NCBI GenBank assembly: GCA_027627225.1 | Contig: CM051036.1 | Span: 42,583,926 to 42,647,925 of the forward strand | DNA length: 64,000 nucleotides | Reading direction: 5' to 3' | Origin: Congeria kusceri | Taxonomy: Eukaryota > Mollusca > Bivalvia > Myida > Dreissenidae | Shown here: positions 10,763-21,176 of the stretch, piece after piece | Position numbering within the stretch: the stretch's first letter is position 1 | Layout of the letters: each line of letters starts with the position of its first letter | Notes under the pieces: generated by a model | The model's database searches: none | Told to the model about the DNA's origin: nothing | What the model saw: the letters and a program-made list of their open reading frames with translations, nothing else | Position numbers and translations under genes: made by a program

Positions 10763-13700
10763 TAAGTACAAGAGGAGGAGAGGGGGACATATACAGACCA
10801 AAACCTCCCTTTGAAAACCAGCGGTTTGGCGAGAGGTGAGTTAGGGATAGTTTGTTGAAATGTTCACTGCCAAAAAGTTGAAGTTGTCTAGTGATAAAAT
10901 TTAAACAGTACTGATAATTAAAAACAATAAAATAAGGCGAGCCATATATTATTTTGGGCTTATTTGTTGGCTGTTGTTTCCATTATAAACGAACAGCTTT
11001 GGTTTGATTGTTTTTCAGTCATGATCGACAGATGCCAGATGACAGAAGGGACGTTCATGGGGGTTTGAGTGGGCGCTTTGACCCCCGGGGTAGAGGGGCG
11101 TGGCGAGGTCATAACTGGGCAGGAAACCGGTTCAAAGAAGACAATAGGTCAGTGAATTGGAGCTTGTGTGGAAAGATCTAGAGGAAAACCTTTAATTAGC
11201 AGCATCAACATGATAAAAAAACTAAAATTATCAAATTTATTGATAATGTCTAAAATACAGCTGTGGTCAGTGAAATACAGCCAAGGTCAGTGAAATAATC
11301 TGGTGTCAGTGAAATAAAATTGGGGTCAGTGCAATACAACTGGGGTTAGGGAAATGCAACTTAGGTCAGTGAGATACAGCTGGGGTCAGTGAGATACAGC
11401 TAAGGTCAACAAAATACAGCTGAGGTCAGTGAAATACAGCTGTGGTTACTAAAATGCAGCTTGGGTCAATGAAATACAGCTGGGGTCAGTGAGATACACC
11501 TGGGGTCAGTGAAATATGAATTGGGTCTGTGAAATACAGCTGGGGTCGGTGACAACATCTGGGGTCAGTGAAATAAGACTTGGGTCAGTGAAATACAGCT
11601 GTGGTCAGTGATATACAATTTGGGTCAGTGAAATACACCCCAGTTCAGGATAATACAGCTGGGGTCAGTGAAAGACAGCTGAGTCAGTGAAATACAGTTT
11701 TGATCAGTGAAATACAGCTGTTGTTAGTGAAATACAGCAATGGTCAGTGAAATACAGCTGGGGTCAGTGAAATAAAATTGGGGTCAGTGCAGTGAAGTGG
11801 GGTCAGAGCAGTGCAGCTTGGGTCAGTGGAATACAGCTGTGGTCAGTGAGATACAGCTGAGGTCAGTGAGATACAGCTGAGGTCAGTAAGATACAGCTGA
11901 GGTCAGTGAGATACAGCTGAGGTCAGTGAGATACAGCTGGGGTTAGTGAGATACAGCTGAGGTGAGTGAAAAACAGCTGGGGTTAGTGAAATACATCTTG
12001 GGTCAGTGAACTATGACTTGGGTCTGTGAAATACAACTTGAGACAGTGAAATACAGCTGGAGTGAGTGAAATAAAATGGGGGTCAGTGCAGTATAGCAGG
12101 GGTCAGGGAAATGCAGCTTGGGTCAGTGGAATACAGCTGTGGTCAGTAAGATACAGCTGAGGTCTGTGAAAGACAGCTGGGGTCAGGGAAATACATATTC
12201 AGTCAGTGAAATACGTCTTGGGGCTGTGAAATACAACTTCTGTCAAGGAAATACAGCTGGGGTCAGTGAAATACAATTGCGGTCAGTGAAATAAAATTGG
12301 GAGCAGTGCAATAAAGCTGGGGTCAGAGAAATACAGCTGAGATCAGTGAAAGACAGCTGGGGTCAGTGAAATGCAGCTGGAGTCTGTGAAATGCAGCTAT
12401 GGGTCCATGAAATAAAATTTGGCCCAGGGAAATACAGTTGGGGTACAGCTGGGGTCCGTTTTATACAACTGTGGTCAATGAAATGCAGCTGGGGTCAGGA
12501 AAATACAGCTGTTTGTAGGAAAATACGGCTAGGATCAGTGAAATACAGCTGGGGGTCTGTGAAATACAGTTGTAGTCAGTGTAATACAGCTGGGGTCAAT
12601 GAAATACATCATTGGGGCTTTAAGGATTTTTTGAAGACAGTTCGGAAGTTCTAAACAGATTTAAAATGTATGTTTACATGTATAAGTAAACAAAAGTGTT
12701 TAAGTTTGAGCCAACCTATTTCCATGTAGATTATTGTAAAATGGATCTCCAACTTTGGAGCTCTAGGCCCTTTAAAAGTTGAAGAACATAAAAATACGAA
12801 AATGTTTTTATCTGCTGAACTGCATTTTGTCTTCTGACCTTTGTTGATATAGTGATTAAACTTCCTTACCAAATCTTTATTTTCAAGAGCTCCACTCAAT
12901 GTATGTAATCACCAACTATGTATGCAAATAAAGCCAGACAGTTACAGCATTAATGAATATCATGAAAACTTACATAATGCGCAATAGATGAGAAAGACAT
13001 CACATGGTCATTGCAAACAATGCCCATTGTTACATGTAGTTGTCATCCACTTAATGAAACAGTGACTTCATATTCTTGGAAGTACTTTTTAGAGTGACAA
13101 GTATCTGTGGGTTGTATATAAAACATAAACACCACTTGAACAAAAACAACCAAATTAATTGAATTGCATTTCTCACATGTTATAAATCAGAAAGATAACT
13201 TTTGCTGAAACAATCAGACAACTGTTACTAAAATATTCATTAGAATATTATCATCTCACCAATAAGCCTACATTATTGAAAACTAATCATATTTTTCTGT
13301 GCAGCTTTTACGTTTGACTTTCCAGTTTGTATTTCTAAATTAGCAATTTGGAATGTCTGCTTTACTGTCAAGGTGACTGAAAGTATTAGCCATCATGATT
13401 CATGGAGCATCATGGTGTTACTTCTTTTCTTATTCAGTGATGATATACATGTGTGTACTTCTTATGCTTACCATGAACATTGCCTGATGTCCACAGAATT
13501 TTGTAACTTTCTTACATGTAAGTAACTTTCCAGACAAAATGCATGAAAAAAATACTAAATAGTTTCATTTTGCTGTTTAAAGGAAAATTAAAAAGTGTGT
13601 ATACTATTCTTATGCCCCCGGCATCTAGATGCCGAAGTCATATAGTGTTTGTCCTGTCTGTCCTTCCGTCTGTGACAATATTAAGTAGATTTTACCGTTT

Positions 13701-14031
13701 TGTCTAGCACCAACACCGCTTGCTACAACACTTGGATACTTACACAGTTGTTGCTTATAACCATCCCCAATCCACCTATATCACCCAATAATTTTACCGT
13801 TTACTTATGACTGTTCCCAATCTACCCATATCACCCAACCTCACTTTGACCTTGGCCTTGACCTAATTTGGACTAAGAAATGGGCTATCCAGCACCAACA
13901 TGTGTGTTTATCAAACACAGAATCTTGTTTAATACTACTATAATAATTGTTTTCATTTCAGGTTTGTTGGTGGGGCCATGGGATTCGGAGGTCATGACCC
14001 TGGCAGACATCAAAGGTCATTTACCAAATAG
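10763..14031 (+). CDS. 3' exons of a host gene with Gly/Arg-rich C-terminus
   Basis: Three exons join in phase: 10763-10835 (acceptor TTTTTCTCAG; could start at 10767), 11019-11147 (acceptor TTGTTTTTCAG; donor AATAG/GTCAGTG) and 13962-14031 (acceptor TTTTCATTTCAG; stop TAG at 14029-14031). The joined frame reads GDIYRPKPPFENQRFGES, HDRQMPDDRRDVHGGLSGRF, DPRGRGAWRGHNWAGNRFKE, FVGGAMGFGGHDPGRHQRSF and stops. The tail is rich in Gly, Arg, Asp and aromatic residues, like RGG-type tails of RNA-binding proteins, but I cannot name the gene and no folded domain is in view; its body lies further 5', and not clearly within this window. The second intron (11148-13961) holds a large minisatellite and an interspersed repeat. 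The matching phases at both joints and the downstream poly(A) signal are the main support. Confidence 0.6.
11255..12612 (+). repeat. ~20 bp minisatellite, about 65-70 degenerate units
   Basis: A long intronic array of GGTCAGTGAAATACAGCTGG-type units with substitutions (GTCAGTGA/GTCAGTGC, ATACAG/ATGCAG, CTGGG/CTGAG/CTGTG). Unit number is estimated from array length divided by about 20 bp. Every unit carries a donor-like GTCAGTGA and an ACAG word. An open plus-strand frame at 12391-12654 is a by-product of the repeat. Confidence 0.9.
13608..13875. repeat. Interspersed repeat starting TTATGCCCCCGG
   Basis: Contains TATGCCCCCGGCATCTAGATGCC, TGTCCTTCCGTCTGTGAC, two related blocks ending CCATCCCCAATCCACC and CTGTTCCCAATCTACCC, and TTTGACCTTGGCCTTGACC. 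The TATGCCCCC end and TGACCTTGACC words link it to the array at 56.5-57.9 kb. It lies in the last intron of the Gly/Arg-rich gene. Confidence 0.5.
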
Positions 14032-14840
14032 TCTCACTGAAAGAGACTTGGATATGTTTACATGGTGTCAACAAGCATGTACTACTTACAGAGAGACTAG
14101 TAGATTTTAGACTGTGTCAGAACTTCACTGATTTGTCAACAAGCCAGTCACTTTATTTCAGTTTATGAACTGATTTTTGTGATACTAAAATATCAAATCA
14201 TTTCTCGGGTTATCCCCTGTTACTTGAGTCATTGATTCATTCTGTGAAACTTGTGTATGTGGAAGTTTTAATAGTTTCCAACTGGAAGTTAATAGGTACA
14301 TAGAATCCATCTTCTGTTCCAGTGTAATAAAAAGTAAGGTGTTTCTGCGTAAACCAGTGAAACAACAGCGATAATATTCCCCAATTTTTTTTTGTTATTT
14401 TGTAGGTGTGTTTTGGTCAAAGACCTTAATATCATAGCTAAGCCTTTCGAGAACACATCTGTGTTGACAGATCTCGACACTATATTCAAATTGTCCCATA
14501 AGACTTAAATAGAATACTTTCATGAAACTAAGTACATGTATATAAAACAAAGGGATTTAAGGCATATATTATTCTGTCTAGTAATACCGGACAAAAATGT
14601 TTTTGTAGAGCGTGGTTAAGATTTATATTTAATGATCTACTGTTGCTATGGTGATGTATTCTCCATGCACTAAACATAACCTTGCCCCATATTGCATTAT
14701 TGTTTTGCGCCAACCCATTGTGTATTTTTCACTGACCAGATAGTTGTTTTATGTGAAAGTCTCTTTATGGCAAATACTTGTATTGTTGTTTTGTGAAATT
14801 ATGTCAGCATTTTTAATCAATATTGATTATTGTGTATTGA

Positions 14841-14846
14841 AATAAA
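14841..14846 (+). promoter_or_regulatory. Poly(A) signal AATAAA for the 10.8-14.0 kb gene
   Basis: AATAAA about 810 bases after the TAG stop, followed by a GT-rich stretch (GTCTATGGCCGTTGTGG). This implies a 3' UTR of about 14032-14870. Confidence 0.5.
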
Positions 14847-14870
14847 GCCAATACATGTCTATGGCCGTTG

Positions 14871-15920
14871 TGGACTTCATTTTTCCACCCTTTTCAAGCA
14901 AATGGTCAAATAAGGATACACTGTGATGTACTCAATATCGACGCAATTACCCGAAAGAAAACGCCTGTTGAAGAAGAACGACCGTTCTCTAGAAAAGAAT
15001 ACATGTACTAGGGTTTATGATCTTAAAATTTCGAAATTTCAAAATATGATTGAGTTTCGCAAAATGTATTGATGGAAATAGAGCTTACATAATTGAATAG
15101 CAATGGCTTCCTCAGTATATGCATTTAAAACAGGCCTACCCTGTAAATCTGAAGGTTTCTTTCGCAAATATCCCTCATGAACATGCACTCGCTCAAATAC
15201 AGTCTTTTTATCTTTTAATGACGTAGAAAGGTTAACGTGTCGTAGTTCTTAACATTCAGTTAGTGGCATAAGTATGTGCACTTGGTAGTGGTAAACCGCT
15301 TAGATCGGCTAAGCTTGACCAGGAAAAGTGAGAGTAGGTTAACTGACCGCCGTGACTGAAATACTGTTAAACAGCGAAAAATCCACACAAAAACATGTCA
15401 GGGGCACATATTAGACAAGTATAAACACTTGAAAAAAAAAATTAATAACAAAGGTCAGGTAGTGATTAGGAATTATCGAATATTATCTCTGTCGTAAGAA
15501 ATGTAATGTGGGCATCAAAACCGGAGTATGATTATGTACATTGAACGAACTCAACGGCACATATCGCGGTAAACCGTAACATTTACTTGCGCAAAAACAC
15601 GCAAAATCAACCAAGGCGCACCCACGACAGTGTTGCGTTTATTGTTCTACTTTGAAAATGTTTGCACGGATGCAAGGCTTTGTTTGTCGCGAAACCTCCA
15701 AAAACAGCCACTACAGACATCGTGAAACTTAAAAAGCCACTATCGGCATTGTTTTTTTACAGCAAAGTGTGTCGCGAAGCCAATCCTGCGTGAGTATGTA
15801 CACGACGGACTGGACTTTGTATTCTCTCAAACAGGACTGGACTTTGTATTCTCACAAACAGACGGAAGAACGGTAAATGCAATTTATACAACGGGCAATA
15901 AGTTCATTAGTCATATGATA
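14871..15920. other. Intergenic, no gene seen
   Basis: No coding or RNA signal. A 30-bp tandem duplication (GGACTGGACTTTGTATTCTC) is present at about 15809-15870. Confidence 0.45.
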
Positions 15921-15923
15921 TTT

Positions 15924-15987
15924 AACAACGCTGAGTTGAATTTAATTTTCCGTGTTTACGGAAATTAAATTCAACTCGGCGTTGTTT
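15924..15987. repeat. Near-perfect 30-bp-arm hairpin
   Basis: AACAACGCTGAGTTGAATTT.. on the left is mirrored by ..AAATTCAACTCGGCGTTGTT on the right, with a 4-base GTTT loop and only one mismatch and one indel. It could be a folded-back MITE end or a small hairpin transcript. Confidence 0.8.
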
Positions 15988-16195
15988 CGTGTAGTTTAGT
16001 CTGTTGCACGTTGAATGAATTCAACACACTTTTTCATGACGGGACATCTTTTCTGTGTTTAATTGGTAATATCAAGAAAATAAATCAGGTAAATATTAGA
16101 ACCGTTGTGCGTGTTGTTTTATTTTATACTTTATAAAAATATAAACGCGTTCATTTGTAAGCAACAAAAACAAACAAATTAATAAAAAAAATAAA

Positions 16196-17078
16196 TACAG
16201 TCGAAACGCGATACTGCGAATCGCGATACTACGAAATGACAGGATACAACGAATATAAGGCGGCCAGTCCCGTCCGTTTTCCTTATATATATAACTACAA
16301 ACAGATGCGTGATGCTACGATTTCGCGATTGAACGAAAGATGCGTCAGGCCGGAAAAGATTAGTTCCGTTTCTGGTCTCCTGCCCCCCAAAAAATAAGGG
16401 TCGGTAGGTAGGGATTTTTATTTTATTTTATTGTGATGGGAGAATGGTGTGTGTTGCACACGGTAACAGTCTTTTTCAGTCTTAATTATTTTTGGACCAA
16501 AAATATGTAGGGTCGGCAGCAAAAGTAAAGGGTCGGTCGGGAGCCCAGAAACGGGACTTTTTTGGGGGGGCGGGGGGGGGGGGGCCTTACTACGAAAAAA
16601 TGTTCCCATCATAGCGTTTGCAATGAAATGCGTTTGCAATGAAATATTAACGCGATACTACGAATCAGATTGCCAAGACTTCACACCTCGACAAAGGTTT
16701 CACACCTCTGCCGAGTCAGACACCAAACCAGTTTGTTAACCCATGGACAAATATAGTTATAAATGAGTATACTTACTACATTAATACGTGTTAAACGGTG
16801 TGCAATGTGAGATTATTATTTAAGGACTTTCTTAATTACAAATATCTTTTTTTTCGATTTTGATTATTTTGTTTTGAATTTTATACTTTATTATTGCGAA
16901 TACGTAGACAACTAAATTATCAACTGCAATTTGTTTAAGTGCATTAATTAACGTTATCGCCTCGACATGCTGCGAATTAACGCGAAATGTTACTTTACTA
17001 CCGGAATTTCATAAAGATACGATACTACGAACAAACTATTGTCTCCCGTGACTATTCGTAGTATCGTTTTCGACTGTA
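16196..17078. mobile_element. Non-autonomous pogo/Tc1-mariner-like element
   Basis: Left end TACAGTCGAAACGCGATACT, right end the reverse complement of TACAGTCGAAAACGATACTA, with TA at both flanks as for Tc1/mariner/pogo target sites. ATACTACGAA words are repeated inside. No transposase frame is present. A second inverted-repeat element sits inside it. Confidence 0.75.
16364..16556. mobile_element. Small MITE nested in the pogo-like element
   Basis: CCGTTTCTGGTCTCCTG..GGGTCGGTAGG at the left is mirrored by GGGTCGGTCGGGAGCCCAGAAACGG at the right. C-rich and G-rich runs (CCCCCC at about 16382; long G runs at about 16563-16583) lie near the ends. The target-site duplication was not resolved. Confidence 0.5.
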
Positions 17079-17196
17079 TATTAAGTTATCCGTAATGCTA
17101 GTAGTATTAAAATGGTGCGCATGTGACGTTTTTAGCCCGACTATTCAAAGAAAAGCCAAGCTGTTCTACTCGCCCCGGCGTCGGCGTCCGAGCTAG

Positions 17197-17905
17197 GTTA
17201 AAGTTTTTCGGTAAGCTAGTTTCTCAGCAATAGCTTGAGGGATTTCATTCAAACTTAAAACATTTATTCCCCACATTAAAATGAACCTATAGGCCAAGTT
17301 TGGTAACTCTAGTTTGAAATTTGTCAAAATTATGGACCTTTTTACACTTAGAAATTTTACATATAAGCTTTATGGACAGGTTAAAGTTTTTCGGTAAGCT
17401 GGTTTCTCAGGAATGCCTGGAGGGATTTCATTCAAACTTAGTATATTTATTCCATGTATTAAAATGAACTATTAAGCCAATTTTGATAACTCTGCTTTGA
17501 AATTTGTCAAATTATTGGCCTTTATGCACTTTGAAAATTTACATATGGTATGGACATGTTAAAGTTTTTCGGTAAGCTGGTTTCTCAGGAATGGTTTGAG
17601 GGATTTCATTCAAACTTAGGACACTTATTCCCTATATTAAAATGAACTCATAGGCCAATTTTGATAACTAGTTTGTAATTTTTAAAAATTATGGGCCTTT
17701 TTTTGCACTTAGAAATTTCACATATAAGCTATATGGACAGGTTACAGTTTTTCGGTAAGCTGGTTTCTCATGAATGGCTTGAGGGATGTCATTCAAATTT
17801 ATAGCACTTTCTCCCTATATTAAAATGAACTCATAGGCCAATTTTGATAACTCTAGTTTGAAATTTGTCAAAATTAGGGGCATTTGTACGCTTAAAAATA
17901 TTTAC
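17197..17905. repeat. Tandem array, four ~180 bp units
   Basis: Units begin near 17197, 17380, 17558 and 17741, each with GTTA(A/C)AGTTTTTCGGTAAGCT, GGTTTCTCA.GAATG, GGGAT(T/G)TCATTCAAA and AAAATGAAC..AGGCCAA. Periods are 183, 178 and 183 bp. The array ends about 400 bp before the start codon of the 18.3 kb gene. Confidence 0.9.
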
Positions 17906-18313
17906 GTGGGTGGAATGGTGGTGTCAACTTTTGATTTCCACTCTCTAACTTGAGAATCAATCTTCATATATAAATACCCGTAAGCAACACTTTACTCGGG
18001 ATTGCATTTGTGGTGGCTTGGGTGGGGTCAAGGTCACTGTTACTAAAATAGTAAAAAAATCTTCTGCTTTATAACTCAAGAACAAATTGAAATATTTAAT
18101 AAAATTCCATTTATGGATACTGTATAACAAGACATTGCATGAGATTGCATATGGGGTTAGTTTGGTCAAGGTATCTGTTTTGAAATTTAGAAAAATGCTT
18201 CCACTCAGTAACTCGAGAAAGAAATTATGTTTGTGTAAATAGTATAATAATAGTGCGCTTGTGCTTATATTTTAAACAACTTGTCGAATGTGTTTGTAGA
18301 TCCTCCAGGCAAG
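17906..18313 (+). promoter_or_regulatory. Upstream region and probable 5' UTR intron end of the 18.3 kb gene
   Basis: The ATG at 18314 is preceded by a splice acceptor-like AATGTGTTTGTAG/AT. The paralogue at 49398 has CATGTGTTATTGCAG/AT at the same place. I infer that both genes have an upstream non-coding exon and that the last base of this intron is about 18298. The first exon itself was not found here. Confidence 0.5.
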
Positions 18314-21097
18314 ATGAAGTGGTTGCCAATTCTGCTGTTGCTTCAGTTCAAAGTTGCCGCCGTGTTTGGAGCCGGCCCTGACGCGGAACGGGGTACCATG
18401 GGCAAGTCAGAACGGGGTACCATGGGCAAGTCAGAACGGGGTACCATGGGCAAGTCAGGACACGCTCTTAGTATTAGCGCCAATAGCTCTGCTATGCCTG
18501 CAACACCACCAGTTACCTACCCAGTCGACGTTACGACAACGACGGACAGCCCACCGAAGGATATTTTCACGTCGAAGCACACGTCGGTTGCCCAGAAAAC
18601 GTTCGATCGAAAGAGTCTGTCAAGAATCAAACATGCATTAAACGACTCTTTCGACAATACACATCAAAGGGAGAAAGACAATGTATTAAGATATAGACCG
18701 TTTGATTCGCAAACTGAAGATCAAATTCCTTATTGTAAAGGCTTTATTGCCTCTAACAACACCAAAGCTTTCTTCTACAGTCGTCTCGAAGCTACGGATG
18801 CGTGCTTCATCCAGTTTGCAATTGACATCGATCGAAGACATGTTAATTTGAATATTACTCCTGACGCCTTTCTTGCTAAAGTCTGGTTTTGGACATACAC
18901 GTCAATTGGGGGAAAGCATCCTTACCTCCAGTGGCCCATCGACCATGGAGTTCTGTCATTTGGCCTTCTGTCATACAAAACCGCCAGTGTACCTTACGTT
19001 CAGTTAATGGCCAACCCACCAGAAAAATGTCGTTTAACACTCGGGACGCGACGCGCCTCAGAGTTGATATCCGGGGCGCTTGCTGAAGTAATCCACAATG
19101 TTTCCGAGCACAGCTACAACAGATTCCCAGTGAATTACTTTTGCTACCTGGCCGAAGCGCCCGGAATGAGGGACTCGGTGGCTTACTATGTAGCTTTATA
19201 CACAGACTTGCCGGTTGCTTTCATCAATTACAACTGCTGCGAATCGATATACTTCTTTTCCAACAACTCCTTCACGCACGACTGTTTTAATGAGCAAATG
19301 AAAAACTGGCGCCAGTCTGTATTTGGACCCTACATTTTAGGAGTGATCATCGCAATGTACTTCCCAATTTTGCTGTTCCGTTTCAGTGCCTGGCTTTCTG
19401 AACATGAACCTTTAACGGAGAGCCAGGGCGGAGACCGAGCCGAACTCGTGGACTACAGTGCTGACAACCAAAACTCCGCCTGGATGTTTCTTGACGGGCG
19501 ATCCCCTCTGACAGTATCGGACGTCCTTGGATCTGTTTTCACTGGGATAAAACATAAATATCCAGACGCCTTCTCCAGAGTACGACGGTTGTTGATGCTA
19601 ATTCTTGGGCCCAGTGTGATTGTTGTACAGATATTAATGTACATGAACGGTATTGGAGTTAAGGAGCATACAATTACCATATCCGATTTAGCTGAGCATG
19701 GCACACCAATGGGCTTTTTGTCAGTACTTGCCCATCCAAAAGATCGTGCCAAGGTTTTTGTTCCATTGTTAGGGGGTCCTTTTGCTGTTTTTGGCATGTA
19801 CTTTGTCCTTGGTATTGTTTTTCTTGTACTTCCGAGAAGTTTGAAGGCTGTTACCGAGAACGGTTTGCCGATTACACGCAACTTTTCTCCGCTGTTTCTG
19901 GGAGCAGATGACATTCTTCGACTTGCTCTTTTCAGAACAAAGACTGCCCATGGCTACGACAAAGCCGCGAGTCTCTTTCAGGCCAGCTTTAGCATGCTTT
20001 TTGTCGGTGGATTTTGGGCTAGGGTATTTGAAATACAAAAACAGCGATTTAGTATTTTTAGAAACCACACATATCTGAACCTGTTATTAAGAATACTTGT
20101 GTTTCCCCTGTTAGCTTGGTTTTGCCTATTCGAGATAGTGGTTTGCATAATATACTATGCAGTACCATTGTTCAGTTTCGTCGTCATCATGGTGAAGGGA
20201 GCATCTTTATCATTTCTGAGCAAAAAGAGCTTTTACAATTGTTTCTTTCGAAATGTTTTCACAGCTTTCATGGCTACCGTTGCGGTTCTTGCAATGTTTA
20301 TAAGCTTTGGATATTGCGTCTTACTCATTTTTGTTCAAAGTTTTTCATTTATTTGCCAGGTAATAATGTTCTGTCTGGTCGCAGTAATTGTGTATCCCTC
20401 TGTTGCATTTGGTTATCTCTTTTTCGTGGTGGTTCTTGTCTATTATATCGTTCATCTTGTAAGGGATTTTGGTGAAGGCTATCTCGCCCTGTTTTCTACA
20501 GCCGTAGAGCAGTCGGTAATGCTTGAATGTCACGTGAATCATGTATCTGTTCGAGATGGCCATCTTGTTATTTCCAACCTGAGAGTAGCGGAAATTAGGT
20601 CCATCCGAATTAATGGAAAAGTTATTGACACGCCACAAAACGTTCTAAATGCAATAGCGCACTTTTCTTTTGTGCCAAAAACTAAGACTGCTGGACACAC
20701 TCATGGAATCCCAAGAAAGCTGTTTTGGAGCATTGTTAGACAATTTCGCCCGGTCCACAGAGAGATTCTGAAATTAGTGTTTCATATAACAGTCATCGGA
20801 GCGCTTGTTGGCATGACCCTTGACATCACCAATTCGTTCGTTCCTGGTCCCACGTCAGAGATCTCTGAAGTCATGCACGTGGTGTTTGTTGTCATCATTG
20901 GGGCGCTGCCACGTGTGCTAGAACTAGCGATGACGAACGAGAGTGGAATTGTGAAGAAAGATATCCATGAGCGGGAAATAGAACAACACATTATAGAATA
21001 TTGGCAAGAAGAACAGAACTCGGAGAGTGCTTATCATACAACGGTAGAAGCTGCTAATTTTGAACCATTCTGTTCGAATACTAGTATCAATATGTGA
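18314..21097 (+). CDS. Large multi-pass membrane protein, paralogue 1 (uncharacterised family)
   Basis: A single coding exon of 927 residues. I chose ATG 18314 because it follows a probable splice acceptor and begins a signal peptide (MKWLPILLLLQF); the open frame upstream to 18281 starts with TTG and lies partly in the presumed intron. An N-terminal ectodomain of about 335 residues has sequons and several Cys (KCRLTLG, YFCYLAEAPG, FINYNCC). It contains three exact copies of ERGTMGKS. Hydrophobic segments lie at about 337-361, 426-447, 481-507, 589-634 (two) and 647-719 (three), then 817-839 and 852-874, so about nine or ten passes. A conserved soluble stretch (about 745-783, VISNLRVAEI) lies between the last pairs. 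I do not recognise the family; a receptor, channel or transporter is possible. It shares roughly two thirds of its residues by eye with the 49.4 kb gene, more toward the C-terminus. Confidence 0.85.
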   Translation: MKWLPILLLLQFKVAAVFGAGPDAERGTMGKSERGTMGKSERGTMGKSGHALSISANSSAMPATPPVTYPVDVTTTTDSPPKDIFTSKHTSVAQKTFDRKSLSRIKHALNDSFDNTHQREKDNVLRYRPFDSQTEDQIPYCKGFIASNNTKAFFYSRLEATDACFIQFAIDIDRRHVNLNITPDAFLAKVWFWTYTSIGGKHPYLQWPIDHGVLSFGLLSYKTASVPYVQLMANPPEKCRLTLGTRRASELISGALAEVIHNVSEHSYNRFPVNYFCYLAEAPGMRDSVAYYVALYTDLPVAFINYNCCESIYFFSNNSFTHDCFNEQMKNWRQSVFGPYILGVIIAMYFPILLFRFSAWLSEHEPLTESQGGDRAELVDYSADNQNSAWMFLDGRSPLTVSDVLGSVFTGIKHKYPDAFSRVRRLLMLILGPSVIVVQILMYMNGIGVKEHTITISDLAEHGTPMGFLSVLAHPKDRAKVFVPLLGGPFAVFGMYFVLGIVFLVLPRSLKAVTENGLPITRNFSPLFLGADDILRLALFRTKTAHGYDKAASLFQASFSMLFVGGFWARVFEIQKQRFSIFRNHTYLNLLLRILVFPLLAWFCLFEIVVCIIYYAVPLFSFVVIMVKGASLSFLSKKSFYNCFFRNVFTAFMATVAVLAMFISFGYCVLLIFVQSFSFICQVIMFCLVAVIVYPSVAFGYLFFVVVLVYYIVHLVRDFGEGYLALFSTAVEQSVMLECHVNHVSVRDGHLVISNLRVAEIRSIRINGKVIDTPQNVLNAIAHFSFVPKTKTAGHTHGIPRKLFWSIVRQFRPVHREILKLVFHITVIGALVGMTLDITNSFVPGPTSEISEVMHVVFVVIIGALPRVLELAMTNESGIVKKDIHEREIEQHIIEYWQEEQNSESAYHTTVEAANFEPFCSNTSINM
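18388..18459 (+). repeat. In-frame 24-bp triplicate in the ectodomain
   Basis: GAACGGGGTACCATGGGCAA plus GTCA occurs three times head to tail without change, encoding ERGTMGKS three times just after the signal peptide. The paralogue has no such repeat. Confidence 0.95.
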
Positions 21098-21170
21098 GTA
21101 CATGTAAAATCAGCGATTGCTGTAAAAAAAAATGCTTGGTGTCATTATGCTTTTATTAAACACTCTTAGA

Positions 21171-21176
21171 AATAAA
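21171..21176 (+). promoter_or_regulatory. Poly(A) signal of paralogue 1
   Basis: AATAAA 74 bases after the stop codon, with a TATGTTTTGTTTT-rich region downstream. Confidence 0.55.

Noticed and set aside
12391..12654. 87-residue frame with repeating words near 12.4 kb
   Set aside because: Minisatellite by-product inside an intron.
18281..18313. Eleven-residue upstream extension of paralogue 1
   Set aside because: Starts with TTG and lies across a splice acceptor; ATG 18314 begins a proper signal peptide and matches the start of paralogue 2.
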